Assembly: GCF_002968335.2 (NCBI RefSeq) | Contig: NZ_CP134398.1 | Location: 248,001-312,000, forward strand | DNA from: Mycobacterium sp. ITM-2016-00316 | GTDB taxonomy: Bacteria; Actinomycetota; Actinomycetes; Mycobacteriales; Mycobacteriaceae | DNA length: 64,000 nt | Direction: 5' to 3' | In this document: positions 1 to 8,264 of the stretch, piece by piece | Position numbering within the stretch: position 1 is the stretch's first letter | How the letters are laid out: every line of letters begins with the position of its first letter | Position numbers and translations under genes: made by a program | Notes under the pieces: model-generated | Database searches by the model: none | What the model was told of the DNA's origin: nothing | Seen by the model: only the letters and a program-made list of their open reading frames with translations

Positions 1-44
1 GGCGGACTGCCCCGGAACGGAACCGCAAGTTACTGTGGGGACCC

Positions 45-1205
45 ATGTCGATGTCGCGCGCACTCGGTGCCCTGACCGCGCTGTCCGGTCTCCTGCTGGC
101 CTGCTCGCCCGCCGAACCGCAGGAGGCGGCCGCGCCGCCGGCCCCGGTGAGCAGCGGGCCGGCCGTCCCGACCAACGCCTCGTTCGATCAGCCGCTGCCT
201 GCCGCACCGGCGCCCGGATTCTGCGATATCGCCACCATGTCCACCCGTGACAAGCTCGCCCAGCTGCTGATGGTCGGCGTCAGTGACGCCGCCGACGCCC
301 GCGCGGTGGTCGCCGACCAGCACGTTGGCGGCATCATGATCGGCAGCTGGACCGACAAGTCGATGCTCGGCGCGCCACTGGCCGACATCGCGGCGAACGC
401 GGGGCCGCTGTCGCTGGCGGTCAGCGTCGACGAGGAGGGCGGCCGGGTGTCCCGGCTGGCCGGCGTGATCGGCAGCCAGCCCTCGGCACGGGAGCTGGCC
501 CAGACCAAGACCCCCGACGAGGTGTACGGGATCGCGCTGGAACGCGGCCGGGCGATGCGCGGCCTGGGCATCACCGTCGACTTCGCCCCCGTCGTCGACC
601 TGACCCAGCAGAGCGCGGCGATCGGGGACCGGTCCTTCGGGGACGACCCGGAAACGGTGACCGAGTACGCCGGTGCCTATGCGCGCGGCCTGCGCGACGC
701 CGGGGTGCTGCCGGTGCTCAAGCATTTCCCGGGCCACGGGCGCGCCGCCGGCGATTCGCACACCGGTGCGGTCTCCACCCCGCCACTGGCCGACCTGCAG
801 AACGACGATCTGGTCCCGTACCGCACCCTCACCAAGCAGCCGCCGGTGGCGGTCATGGTGGGCCACATGCAGGTTCCCGGGCTGACGGGCGGCGAGCAGG
901 CCAGCCTGAGTCCCGCGGCCTACAACCTGCTGCGTACCGAGTTCGGTTTCGGCGGACTCGTCTACACCGACGATCTGTCCAGCATGGCCGCGATCAACCA
1001 GCAGTACGGGGTCGCGGCGGCGGTGCTGAAGTCCTTGCAGGCCGGGGCCGATGTCGCCCTGTGGATCACCACCGCCGAGGTGCCCGCCGTGCTCGACCGC
1101 CTCGAGCAGGCGGTCGCGGCGGGGGAGCTGTCACCGGCCGCGGTGGATGCGTCGGTGCAGCGGGTGGCGGCCGCGAAGGGGCCTAATCCCAACTGCGGCC
1201 GCTGA
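45..1205 (+). CDS. lpqI: Beta-N-acetylhexosaminidase lipoprotein, GH3 (LpqI/NagZ-like)
   Basis: A 386-residue glycoside hydrolase family 3 enzyme of the NagZ type, expected to release N-acetylglucosamine from muropeptides during cell-wall recycling. The N-terminus is a lipoprotein signal peptide with lipobox LLAC (Cys at about residue 20), so the enzyme should be anchored outside the membrane. The NagZ loop is visible as KHFPGHG near residue 227, followed by the Asp/His segment GDSHTG that carries the catalytic dyad; FAPVVDL lies upstream. Length is normal for the family. The TetR gene starts 19 bp downstream on the same strand, which is the lpqI-TetR order of other mycobacteria. Confidence 0.93.
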   Translation: MSMSRALGALTALSGLLLACSPAEPQEAAAPPAPVSSGPAVPTNASFDQPLPAAPAPGFCDIATMSTRDKLAQLLMVGVSDAADARAVVADQHVGGIMIGSWTDKSMLGAPLADIAANAGPLSLAVSVDEEGGRVSRLAGVIGSQPSARELAQTKTPDEVYGIALERGRAMRGLGITVDFAPVVDLTQQSAAIGDRSFGDDPETVTEYAGAYARGLRDAGVLPVLKHFPGHGRAAGDSHTGAVSTPPLADLQNDDLVPYRTLTKQPPVAVMVGHMQVPGLTGGEQASLSPAAYNLLRTEFGFGGLVYTDDLSSMAAINQQYGVAAAVLKSLQAGADVALWITTAEVPAVLDRLEQAVAAGELSPAAVDASVQRVAAAKGPNPNCGR

Positions 1206-1224
1206 TCACCCGTACTCTGAGCCG

Positions 1225-1827
1225 ATGGCCGGTGGAACCAAGCGGTTGCCGCGCGCGGTGCGCGAGCAGCAGATGCTCGATGCTGCCGTGCAGATGTTCT
1301 CCATCAACGGCTATCACGAGACCTCGATGGATGCGATCGCCGCCGAGGCGCAGATCTCCAAGCCGATGCTCTACCTCTATTACGGCTCCAAGGAGGAGCT
1401 CTTCGGGGCGTGCCTCGATCGCGAGCTGAACCGGTTCGTCGACGAGGTACGCGGCCGGATCGACTTCACCCAGAGCCCAAAGGACATGCTGAGCAACGCC
1501 GTTGGTGCGTTCCTCGGCTATATCGACAGCAACCGCGCCTCGTGGATCGTGCTGTACAGCCAGGCCACCAGCTCGCAGGCCTTCGCGCACACCGTGCGTG
1601 AGGGCCGCGAACGGATCATCGAGCTGGTCGGCAGGCTGCTGCAGTCCGGCACCCGGAACCCGGAGCCAGACGCCGATTTCAACATGATGGCCGTCGCGCT
1701 CGTGGGTGCCGGCGAGGCCATCGCGGACCGGGTCAGCACCGGTGACGCCGGCGTGCACGACGCCACCGAGCTGATGATCAACCTGTTCTGGCGCGGCCTG
1801 AAAGGTAAGCCGACCGAGAAGGTTTAG
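1225..1827 (+). CDS. TetR/AcrR-family transcriptional regulator (Rv0238-like)
   Basis: A 200-residue TetR regulator. The N-terminal helix-turn-helix is clear (about residues 15-60; TSMDAIAAEAQISKPMLYLY), followed by a helical ligand domain. The ATG at 1225 is chosen because the longer frame upstream only overlaps the end of lpqI. It converges on htdX, with which it overlaps by 4 bp. By position it equals the TetR gene beside htdX/fabG4/fadA2 in M. tuberculosis. I infer, but cannot show, that it controls the neighbouring acyl-CoA genes through the palindromes at 4065-4096 and 12151-12168. Confidence 0.9.
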   Translation: MAGGTKRLPRAVREQQMLDAAVQMFSINGYHETSMDAIAAEAQISKPMLYLYYGSKEELFGACLDRELNRFVDEVRGRIDFTQSPKDMLSNAVGAFLGYIDSNRASWIVLYSQATSSQAFAHTVREGRERIIELVGRLLQSGTRNPEPDADFNMMAVALVGAGEAIADRVSTGDAGVHDATELMINLFWRGLKGKPTEKV

Positions 1828-2669
1828 GTCAGCCCGGTCACCGACGCGGTCAGATGCGGGTAGCCCTTCGACAGGTGCCGCAGCGCCAGTTCCCAACCCG
1901 TGTCCGTGGCGTCCACGTAGAGCCCGGCGCGCGCCGGCAACAGCACCGGCTTGCCGAACCGCACCGAGTACTTCACGGCGTCGGGTAACTGGCCTTCGAT
2001 ATTGGCCAGCACCGCCGCCGCGCTGAACATTCCGTGCGCGATCGCGGTGGGGAAGCCGAACAGCTTGGCGCCGATCGAACTGGTGTGGATCGGGTTGTGG
2101 TCACCGCCGATCGAGGCATAGGACCGGATCTGACCCGCCGAGATGCTGAGCACTGCGTTGGGCGGCGGCAACTTCTGCTGCCGGGGTGGTTCGGGGCGCG
2201 GCTCGCCGGACAGGCTGGTGCGCTGCTGGTGCAGGAACGTGGTGGTCTGCTCCCAGGCCAGGTCGTTGCCGATCTTGATGCTGGTCACCAGGTCCACCAG
2301 CAGGCCCTTGCGGTGCTCGCGCAGGTTTTCCGCGTGTACCGACACGTCCAGCGCATCGCTGACGGTGATCGGCCGGTACTGGGTGATGTGGTTTTCGGTG
2401 TGCACCGAACCCATTGCCGCGAAAGGGAAATCGAACGAGGTGGCCAACGACATCATGGTCGGGAAGGTCAGCGCGAACGGATACGTCAGCGGCACGGCGT
2501 TGTCGAAGCGCAACCCGGTGACATTGGCGTATGCGGCGACGTTGGCCGGGTCGATCCGGAGTTCGGGGACATGGATCCGGCGATCGGGCAGGCCGCCGGC
2601 ACGAGGCACGAACGGCAGCGCCCCAGCGACCGCGCGCGCCATGTTCAGCAAGCTATTGGGTTGTGACAT
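1824..2669 (-). CDS. htdX: (R)-3-hydroxyacyl-thioester dehydratase HtdX (MaoC family)
   Basis: A 281-residue double hot-dog protein. The C-terminal MaoC hydratase motif is seen at about residues 185-215, with GGDHNPIH supplying the Asp/His pair and IAHGM closing the motif. HtdX proteins hydrate or dehydrate (R)-3-hydroxyacyl thioesters. It lies 33 bp downstream of fabG4 on the same strand, so hydratase and ketoacyl reductase probably share a transcript, as in M. tuberculosis (Rv0241c-Rv0242c). The start is the ATG at 2669 (MSQPNSLLNM). Confidence 0.9.
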   Translation of the reverse strand: MSQPNSLLNMARAVAGALPFVPRAGGLPDRRIHVPELRIDPANVAAYANVTGLRFDNAVPLTYPFALTFPTMMSLATSFDFPFAAMGSVHTENHITQYRPITVSDALDVSVHAENLREHRKGLLVDLVTSIKIGNDLAWEQTTTFLHQQRTSLSGEPRPEPPRQQKLPPPNAVLSISAGQIRSYASIGGDHNPIHTSSIGAKLFGFPTAIAHGMFSAAAVLANIEGQLPDAVKYSVRFGKPVLLPARAGLYVDATDTGWELALRHLSKGYPHLTASVTGLT

Positions 2670-2702
2670 GCCGGTGTCCTCTATTCTTCGCGCAAGCGCT
2701 CA

Positions 2703-4055
2703 TCACGCCCCCAGCAGGGCTTGGCCGCAGACCCGAATCGTGTTGCCGGTGACCGCATTCGACGCCGGGCTGGCGAAGTAGGCGATGGTCTCGGCGACGT
2801 CGACGGGCTGACCGCCCTGGAACAGCGAGTTCAGCCGGCGGCCCACCTCTCGGGTGGCCAGCGGAATGGCCTCGGTCATCTTGGTCTCGATGAAGCCGGG
2901 CGCGACGGCGTTGATGGTGATGCCCTTGTCGGCCAGCGTCGGGCCGAGTGCTTCGACGATGCCGATCATGCCGGCCTTGGTCGCCGCGTAGTTGGTCTGG
3001 CCGCGGTTGCCCGCGATGCCGGCCATCGACGACAGGCCGATCACCCGGCCCCCCTCGCCGAGCGCGCCCGCGGCGACCAGTCCTTCGGTGAGGTTCAGCG
3101 GCGCAAGGAGATTCACCGCGACGACCGAGTCCCAGCGCGGCTCGTCCATGTTGGCCAGCAGCTTGTCGCGGGTGATGCCGGCGTTGTTGACCAGGACGTC
3201 GACCCTGCCCCCGTGGTGTTCGGTGAGGTGCGCGACGATCTGGTCCACTGCGTCGGACGCGGTGACATCGAGTGCCAGTGCCGTCCCGCCCACCTTCTCG
3301 GCGGTCTCCTTCAGCGCCTCTTCGGCGGCCGGTACGTCGACCGCGACCACCGCGGCGCCGTCACGGGCGAAGACCTCGGCGATGGTCGCGCCGATACCGC
3401 GGGCGGCGCCGGTCACCACGGCGACCTTGCCTGCCAGCGGCTTGTCCCAGTCCGCGGGCGCCTGCGACGCGGCGGCCCCGACCCGGAACACCTGCCCGTC
3501 GACGAAGGCGGACTTACCGGACAGGATGAAGCGCAGCGTCGATTCCAGGCCGGAGGCACCCGGGTCGGCGTCGTCGGCCAGGTACACCAGCGACACGGTC
3601 GCGCCGCGGCGCAGTTCCTTGCCCAGCGATCGGGTGAAGCCCTCCAGGGCGCGCTGCACGATGTACTCATGTGCGGTGTTGGTGCCGGTCGGAGTTGTGC
3701 CGATGACGACGACCCGGCCGGAGGCACCGAGGTTGCGCAGGACCGGGGTGAAGAACTTGTAGAGCTCCTTGAGCCCGGACGGTTCGGTGATGCCGGTCGC
3801 GTCGAAGACCAGCCCGCCGAAGGAGTCGGCCCAGCGCCCGCCGATGTTGTTCGAGACGACGTCGTAGTCCTCGGAGAGGGCGGCGCGCAGCGGTTCGACC
3901 ACCCGGCCCTCCCCGCCGATCAGCAGCGATCCGGCCAGCGCGGGCTGGCCTGCGCGGTAGCGGCGCAGCTCTTCGGGCTGCGGGACGCCCAGTTGTTTGG
4001 CCAGGAATGAACCGGGCCCGGAATTGACCACTTGGGAGAACAAGTCGGAAGCCAT
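2703..4055 (-). CDS. fabG4: High-molecular-weight 3-oxoacyl reductase FabG4
   Basis: A 450-residue fusion of a flavodoxin-like N-terminal domain to a C-terminal short-chain dehydrogenase, which is the hallmark of FabG4 (Rv0242c). The SDR part shows the cofactor motif VTGAARGIG (about residue 214), NNAG, and the active-site YxxxK as NYAATKAG near residue 365. It reduces 3-oxoacyl thioesters, using NADH in the studied homologue. I chose the ATG at 4055 (MASDLFSQ); the longer reading would run through the operator region and into fadA2. It is divergent from fadA2 with only 46 bp between the two starts. Confidence 0.93.
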   Translation of the reverse strand: MASDLFSQVVNSGPGSFLAKQLGVPQPEELRRYRAGQPALAGSLLIGGEGRVVEPLRAALSEDYDVVSNNIGGRWADSFGGLVFDATGITEPSGLKELYKFFTPVLRNLGASGRVVVIGTTPTGTNTAHEYIVQRALEGFTRSLGKELRRGATVSLVYLADDADPGASGLESTLRFILSGKSAFVDGQVFRVGAAASQAPADWDKPLAGKVAVVTGAARGIGATIAEVFARDGAAVVAVDVPAAEEALKETAEKVGGTALALDVTASDAVDQIVAHLTEHHGGRVDVLVNNAGITRDKLLANMDEPRWDSVVAVNLLAPLNLTEGLVAAGALGEGGRVIGLSSMAGIAGNRGQTNYAATKAGMIGIVEALGPTLADKGITINAVAPGFIETKMTEAIPLATREVGRRLNSLFQGGQPVDVAETIAYFASPASNAVTGNTIRVCGQALLGA

Positions 4056-4064
4056 GGGGACTAA

Positions 4065-4096
4065 CTTACTCCAGAGTAAGGTTAGCGGGTAACCTT
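4065..4096. promoter_or_regulatory. Two overlapping perfect palindromes in the fabG4/fadA2 divergent promoter
   Basis: Within the 46 bp between the divergent starts are two perfect inverted repeats. The first is CTTACTC-CA-GAGTAAG at 4065-4080. The second is AAGGTTA-GCGGG-TAACCTT at 4078-4096, sharing three bases with the first. Both sit where a regulator could control the two promoters at once. The inner core of the first, TTAC-N6-GTAA, recurs upstream of fadE5 (12153-12166). The binding protein is unknown; the TetR at 1225 is the nearest candidate. Confidence 0.7.
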
Positions 4097-4101
4097 GGGG
4101 C

Positions 4102-5403
4102 ATGCCTTCAAATACCAATGACCGCCGCGTCGCCGTCCTCGGCGGAAACCGGATCCCGTTCGTCCGCTCCGACGGCGCCTACGCGAACGCCTCCAACCAG
4201 GACATGTTCACCGCCGTCCTCGACGGCCTGGCCGAACGGTTCGGCCTGCGCGGCGAGAAGCTCGACGCCGTGATCGGGGGCGCGGTGCTCAAGCACAGCC
4301 GCGATTTCAACCTGATGCGCGAGAGCGTGCTGGGTAGCTCACTGTCGCCGTACACCCAGGCCTTCGACCTGCAGCAGGCCTGCGGCACCGGCCTGCAGTC
4401 CGCGATCGTCGCCGCCGACGGTATCGCCCGCGGCCGCTATCAGGTGGCTGCCGCCGGTGGCGTGGACACCACCTCGGATGCGCCCATCGCCTTCGGCGAT
4501 GACCTGCGCGGCGTGTTGCTCAGCGTGCGCCGCGCCAAGTCCAACCTCGACCGCCTCAAGCTGGTCGGCAAGCTGCCCGCCGCCCTCGGGGTGGACATCC
4601 CCTCCAACGGCGAACCCCGCACCGGGTTGTCGATGGGTGAGCACGCCGCCATCACCGCCAAGGAGATGGGCGTCAAGCGCGTCGACCAGGACGAGCTGGC
4701 CGCGGCCAGCCACCGCAACATGGCCGCCGCTTACGACCGGGGGTTCTTCGACGATCTGGTCACCCCGTTCCTCGGCGTCTACCGCGACAACAACCTGCGC
4801 CCCGACTCGTCGGCCGAGAAGCTGGCCAAGCTCAAGCCCGTCTTCGGGGTCCGCAACGGCGACGCGACCATGACCGCGGGTAACTCCACGCCGTTGACCG
4901 ATGGCGCGTCGGTGGCGCTGCTGTCGACCGAGGAGTGGGCCGCCGAGCGCAACCTGCCGGTGCTGGCCTACTTCGTCGACGGGGAGACCGCCGCGGTCGA
5001 CTACGTCAACGGTCCGGACGGGCTGCTGATGGCGCCGACCTACGCGGTGCCCCGGCTGCTCGCCCGCAACGGCCTGACGCTGCAGGACTTCGACTTCTAC
5101 GAGATCCACGAGGCCTTCGCCTCCGTGGTGCTGGCCACCCTGGCGGCCTGGGAGTCACCGGACTACTGCAAGGGCCGGCTCGGCCTGGACGCCCCGCTGG
5201 GCGCCATCGACCGCAGCAAGCTCAACGTCAACGGCTCCTCGCTGGCAGCCGGGCACCCGTTCGCCGCGACGGGCGGGCGCATCGTCGCGCAGCTGGCCAA
5301 GCAGCTGGCGGAGAAGAAGAAGCAGACCGGGCAGCCGGTGCGCGGCCTGATCTCGGTCTGCGCCGCGGGCGGACAGGGTGTGACGGCCATCCTGGAGGCC
5401 TAG
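4102..5403 (+). CDS. fadA2: Acetyl-CoA acetyltransferase (thiolase) FadA2
   Basis: A 433-residue thiolase for the last step of beta-oxidation, or the reverse condensation. The acyl-accepting cysteine lies in [11 protein letters not shown] (about residue 94), the catalytic His in [10 protein letters not shown] (about residue 382), and the second Cys in the C-terminal CAAGGQG. Start is the ATG at 4102, which leaves almost no leader after the palindromic operator. Divergent from fabG4; downstream lie stem-loops and the F6-like RNA region. Orthologous to Rv0243 by sequence type and position. Confidence 0.93.
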   Translation: MPSNTNDRRVAVLGGNRIPFVRSDGAYANASNQDMFTAVLDGLAERFGLRGEKLDAVIGGAVLKHSRDFNLMRESVLGSSLSPYTQAFDLQQACGTGLQSAIVAADGIARGRYQVAAAGGVDTTSDAPIAFGDDLRGVLLSVRRAKSNLDRLKLVGKLPAALGVDIPSNGEPRTGLSMGEHAAITAKEMGVKRVDQDELAAASHRNMAAAYDRGFFDDLVTPFLGVYRDNNLRPDSSAEKLAKLKPVFGVRNGDATMTAGNSTPLTDGASVALLSTEEWAAERNLPVLAYFVDGETAAVDYVNGPDGLLMAPTYAVPRLLARNGLTLQDFDFYEIHEAFASVVLATLAAWESPDYCKGRLGLDAPLGAIDRSKLNVNGSSLAAGHPFAATGGRIVAQLAKQLAEKKKQTGQPVRGLISVCAAGGQGVTAILEA

Positions 5404-5410
5404 CTTCCTC

Positions 5411-5471
5411 GCCGAAACTGCGTTCCAGACGGCGTCCACTCGCCTTTTCCCTGCTGGAATACAGTTTCGGC
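5411..5471. repeat. Long imperfect inverted repeat after fadA2
   Basis: Arms at 5411-5428 and 5454-5471 pair at 16 of 18 positions (GCCGAAACTG and TTCCAG with two mismatches between). The 25-base loop contains a smaller hairpin, GGCG (5431-5434) with CGCC (5441-5444). It starts 8 bp after the fadA2 stop, so it could end or protect the fadA2 transcript. It may also be a copy of a dispersed mycobacterial palindromic repeat, which a genome-wide copy count would tell. Confidence 0.6.
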
Positions 5472-5487
5472 CCGGCTCGGGAAGTTG

Positions 5488-5503
5488 CGAAAAAAGTTTT
5501 TCG
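5488..5503. promoter_or_regulatory. A/T-rich palindrome CGAAAAA-AG-TTTTTCG
   Basis: A palindrome with two 7-base arms and a 2-base centre, in otherwise GC-rich DNA, just upstream of the predicted 5' end of the F6-like RNA. It could be a protein-binding site or curved DNA influencing that promoter. I see no convincing SigF -35/-10 pair at usual spacing around it. Confidence 0.35.
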
Positions 5504-5514
5504 GATTCGGTGTA

Positions 5515-5605
5515 ACGCTAGCCGGAGCACCGTCGATACATGGGATAGCTCCGTGTTGCCGTCTGACCCCCCGACCCGACGGCAACACGGGGCTTCTCTA
5601 TTTTT
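5515..5605 (+). ncRNA. Probable F6-like small RNA (SigF-dependent sRNA locus downstream of fadA2)
   Basis: In M. tuberculosis the sRNA F6 lies between fadA2 and fadE5. The equivalent place here shows two consecutive hairpins: CGGAGC/GCTCCG at 5523-5528 and 5548-5553, then the 13-bp stem 5551-5563/5578-5590 with a C-rich loop and a following U-rich stretch. Two hairpins with exposed cytosines fit mycobacterial sRNAs. The 5' end is approximate, and the SigF promoter is not clear. The call rests on synteny and structure, not on alignment. Confidence 0.5.
5551..5605 (+). terminator. Strong intrinsic terminator
   Basis: A perfect 13-bp stem (5551-5563 with 5578-5590, CCGTGTTGCCGTC and its complement), 14-base loop, then a T-rich tract at 5594-5605. 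It would stop plus-strand transcription from fadA2 or the F6-like RNA before it meets the convergent transporter gene, whose stop codon (5598-5600) lies in the T-tract. Confidence 0.85.
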
Positions 5606-6713
5606 CGCGCACGTCCTTGGACGCGGTGATCGGTCCCGCGCCGGGTGGGGCGAACAGACTGCCGGCCAGGCTGCCGCGCGCGGTCCGGACCGCGACCAGC
5701 GCCCACGTGCACAGCAGACCGGCGTAGGCCGCCGAAGCGGCCACCTCGAAAGCCGGCAGTCCGGTATGCACCGCCAACTGTGTGGTGCCGGTGACGAACG
5801 TGCCGACCGGAAACGTCAGACTCCACCAGGTCAGCGCGAACGGCATCCCGCGGCGCAGGGTGCGGACGGTCAGCGCGGCGGCCAGCCCGATCCACAGCAC
5901 GCAGAAACCCCAGACCGGCACCCCGAACAGGATCGCGAAGATCTCGGTGCCGGCCGCGAGTTCCGGCGCGACGGCCAGGTGGGCATGGGTGGCGAGCAGT
6001 CCGGCCACCGTGACCGACTGGCCCAGCGGCCCGAGCACGATCCACAGCGTCGGGACCCGCGCGGTGCCGGAGGTGCCGTAGAGCGCGAGCCTGCTCCAGA
6101 TCATCGTGATGATGATCAGCGCGGCGATCAGGGACAGCCCGAACATCGCGAGGCAGCCGTAGAACATGGTGGTGCGGCCGGTGCCCGCCGCCATGTGCGG
6201 GATCAGCATCGCCCCCGACGCGGCGGAGACCATCGGCGGCACGACCGGCATCAACCATCCGCCGAAGGCGGCGTCCGGGCCGACGTTGAGTTGGGTGAAC
6301 ATCAGGTACGGGATGGTCATCGCGGTGAACAGGCCGCCGATGGTGCCCGCCGTCCACAACACCCAGTTGATATCGACGGCCAGGCTCTCGCCGATCAGAT
6401 CCTTGCCGACCAGCATGGTGCCGGAACCGACCGTCAGCAGCGCCATCGGCGCGGCGCCGTAGAAATGCGCCATCTGCGGATTGCGCGCGTGCCCGCGGGC
6501 GACGGTGGGGTGACGGAACCACTGCACGGTGACCGCGATGATGAGCGCCACCAGCAGGACCGCCGCGCACACCCAGACGATCTCGGTGAACACCCGCAGC
6601 CCGGGTGGCTGCACCGGCAGCGTGGCGCCGGCGACGACGAGGATCCCGGTACCCATCACCGAGGCGAACCAGTTCGGGCCGAAGTTTCCCAGCCGACTCC
6701 CGGTTTCGGTCAT
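5598..6713 (-). CDS. TDT-family transporter (TehA/Mae1/SLAC1-like)
   Basis: A 371-residue integral membrane protein with about ten hydrophobic segments throughout. The N-terminal sequence GPNWFASVMGTGIL is typical of the tellurite-resistance/dicarboxylate transporter family, which carries C4-dicarboxylates, anions or sulfite. The substrate cannot be read from the sequence. It is divergent from the LLM oxidoreductase gene, with 24 bp between starts, and has its own promoter only if that short gap holds one. Confidence 0.85.
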   Translation of the reverse strand: MTETGSRLGNFGPNWFASVMGTGILVVAGATLPVQPPGLRVFTEIVWVCAAVLLVALIIAVTVQWFRHPTVARGHARNPQMAHFYGAAPMALLTVGSGTMLVGKDLIGESLAVDINWVLWTAGTIGGLFTAMTIPYLMFTQLNVGPDAAFGGWLMPVVPPMVSAASGAMLIPHMAAGTGRTTMFYGCLAMFGLSLIAALIIITMIWSRLALYGTSGTARVPTLWIVLGPLGQSVTVAGLLATHAHLAVAPELAAGTEIFAILFGVPVWGFCVLWIGLAAALTVRTLRRGMPFALTWWSLTFPVGTFVTGTTQLAVHTGLPAFEVAASAAYAGLLCTWALVAVRTARGSLAGSLFAPPGAGPITASKDVREK

Positions 6714-6737
6714 CGTGCGGCGGGCATCATGAGGAGC

Positions 6738-7685
6738 ATGCAGATAAGCATCCTCGGGTCACTGTCCGGATCGGGCGCCACATCCCTCGTCGACGGCGTC
6801 GTGTCGGAATTCGCCAAGCTGCGTGACGAGGGTTTCCGCCGGATCTGGATGACGCAGATGCCGTACGAGCCGGACCTGCTGACCGTGCTGGCGGTGGCCA
6901 TGCGCGAGGTCGACACCATCGAGGTCGGCACCGGCGTGGTGCCGATCCAGAATCAGCACCCGATGCAGTTGGCCCAGCGCGCCCTGACGCTCAATCTGAT
7001 CGCCGGCGGCCGCTTCACCCTCGGCCTCGGCATGACCCACGCCGCGGTCACCGAGGGCATGTGGGGCATTCCGTGGGATCGGTCGGTGCGGCGGCTCAAC
7101 GAGTATCTGGATGGACTGCTGCCGCTGCTGGCGGGCGAGCCCGCCGACGCGCCCGGGGAGATCTACACGACCCGCGGTGCGCTGCAGATCCCCGGCGCTG
7201 CGCAGCCCGATGTGTACATCGCGGCGCTGGGTCCGCAACTGTTGAAGATCGCCGGGCGGCGCACCGCGGGCACCGTGACGTGGATGACCGGGCCGAAAAC
7301 GTTGGCCGAGCATGTCGGTCCCGCGTTGCGCGCCGCGGCCGTGCCCGAGGGGCGTTCCGTTCGGGTGGTGGCCGCGCTGCCGGTCAGCGTCACCGACGAT
7401 GTCGACGGCGCGCGGTCGCAGGCCGCCGAGCAGTTCGCGATGTACGGGCACCTGCCGTCCTATCGGGCCATGCTCGACCGGGAGGGCTACGCCGGGCCCG
7501 CCGATGCGGTACTGATCGGGGACGAGGCGACGGTGACCGCCCGCATCGACGAGCTGCGCGCCGCCGGCGTGCACGAGTATGTCGGTGTGGTCTACGACCG
7601 GTCACCCGAGGTCAGAGACCGAACGAGGGCCCTGCTGCGGGCGCTGGACGTTGATCTGGAGGGCGCCGAAAAACCCCTGGTGTGA
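6738..7685 (+). CDS. LLM-class (luciferase-like) flavin/F420-dependent oxidoreductase
   Basis: A 315-residue bacterial-luciferase-fold protein of the type that in actinobacteria often uses coenzyme F420. Visible family features are the N-terminal beta strand (QISILGSLSG), the GLGMTHAAVTEGMWG block after GGRFTLG, and the C-terminal HEYVGVVYDRSPE. The ATG at 6738 is preferred over the in-frame ATG at 6729 because GAGGAG (6731-6736) lies upstream only as part of the longer start; its spacing is short, so the 6729 start stays possible. Substrate unknown. Confidence 0.85.
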   Translation: MQISILGSLSGSGATSLVDGVVSEFAKLRDEGFRRIWMTQMPYEPDLLTVLAVAMREVDTIEVGTGVVPIQNQHPMQLAQRALTLNLIAGGRFTLGLGMTHAAVTEGMWGIPWDRSVRRLNEYLDGLLPLLAGEPADAPGEIYTTRGALQIPGAAQPDVYIAALGPQLLKIAGRRTAGTVTWMTGPKTLAEHVGPALRAAAVPEGRSVRVVAALPVSVTDDVDGARSQAAEQFAMYGHLPSYRAMLDREGYAGPADAVLIGDEATVTARIDELRAAGVHEYVGVVYDRSPEVRDRTRALLRALDVDLEGAEKPLV

Positions 7686-7717
7686 TTGTCGTCACAGGCG
7701 TACAGTCGACCGCACGA

Positions 7718-7838
7718 CGGGTTCGGGAGAGACAGATCCACAGAGCCGGAACGAGGTGAAACTCCGGCCGCGCGAGATACCGAAAGGTATGTGAGGACGC
7801 CCTCGAGGTCGCAAGACCGACAAGTCCTCCCGAACCCG
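7718..7838 (+). ncRNA. Candidate structured RNA / riboswitch-like leader upstream of popR-like gene
   Basis: A perfect 12-bp stem closes the element: 7718-7729 with 7827-7838 (CGGGTTCGGGAG and complement). Inside are three hairpins: GCCGGA/TCCGGC (7745-7750/7763-7768), ATACC-GAAA-GGTAT (7777-7790) and GGTC-GCAA-GACC (7807-7818), the last two with GNRA loops. GAGGAC (7793-7798) can also pair with GTCCTC (7824-7829), competing with the closing stem. A -10-like TACAGT at 7701-7706 would start transcription at the base of the stem. The segment around 7748-7765 recalls the L4 core of cobalamin riboswitches, but the other conserved blocks are missing, so I leave it unassigned. Confidence 0.55.
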
Positions 7839-7904
7839 CCCTCATGTCTTCTGCCCATGGTGAACAGCACGCCACCGCCCGCCGAATGCGGCCATGATGC
7901 TGGC

Positions 7905-8264
7905 ATGGGCGACATCCTTCGCATCCACCCGGACCGCAGGCCGTCGCGCGAGCCCGAACCCCTGTGGCGTGAAGTCCTGGGTCGGCGCCTGCGTGACACC
8001 CGCCGACGACGCGGTGCCCGTCTCGTCGACGTCGCCGCTCGCGCGGGGCTGTCACCGCAGTATCTCTCCGAGATCGAGCGGGGCCGCAAGGAGCCGTCGA
8101 GCGAGATGATCGCCGCCGTGTGCGGTGCGCTGAACATCGACCTCGTGCGGCTGCTCGGTGGCATCTCGGCGGATCTGACCAGGCGTCCGACTTCCTCGAC
8201 TTCCCGGGTCGCTACGCTCCCGCCCGCCGGAGGGGCCGGCGGCGCGACCCTGCTGGCCGCTTAG
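7905..8264 (+). CDS. PopR/ClgR-type XRE regulator with C-terminal LLAA degron
   Basis: A 119-residue helix-turn-helix protein (HTH at about residues 28-80, [21 protein letters not shown]) of the ClgR/PopR type, which activate clp protease genes. The C-terminus ends in Leu-Leu-Ala-Ala, like the AA-terminated PopR and ClgR of Streptomyces that are themselves Clp substrates. It converges on the clpP pair, sharing stop-codon bases at 8262-8263. The ATG at 7905 gives a compact protein starting MGDILRIHP; earlier starts would translate the structured RNA. The segment before the tail contains a GTAGCGACC-type mini-repeat (8205-8224). Confidence 0.8.
   Translation: MGDILRIHPDRRPSREPEPLWREVLGRRLRDTRRRRGARLVDVAARAGLSPQYLSEIERGRKEPSSEMIAAVCGALNIDLVRLLGGISADLTRRPTSSTSRVATLPPAGGAGGATLLAA
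8205..8224. repeat. GTCGCTACGCTCC mini-repeat in the popR-like gene
   Basis: CGGGTCGCTACGCTCCCGCC is related to the GTCGCTCCGCTCGCCCC element in pks and sdhA (GAGCGnAGCGAC core on the other strand). Here it lies in the low-complexity tail before the LLAA end. Confidence 0.4.

Noticed and set aside
4935..6737. Plus-strand open frame reading from inside fadA2 through the transporter gene into the LLM gene
   Set aside because: Only the part after 6738 has a protein family; the rest is antisense to the transporter and low complexity.
7745..7768. Cobalamin riboswitch upstream of the popR-like gene
   Set aside because: Only the GGAA...GGTGAAACTCC block is similar; the other conserved cobalamin blocks are not present and the gene context does not fit.
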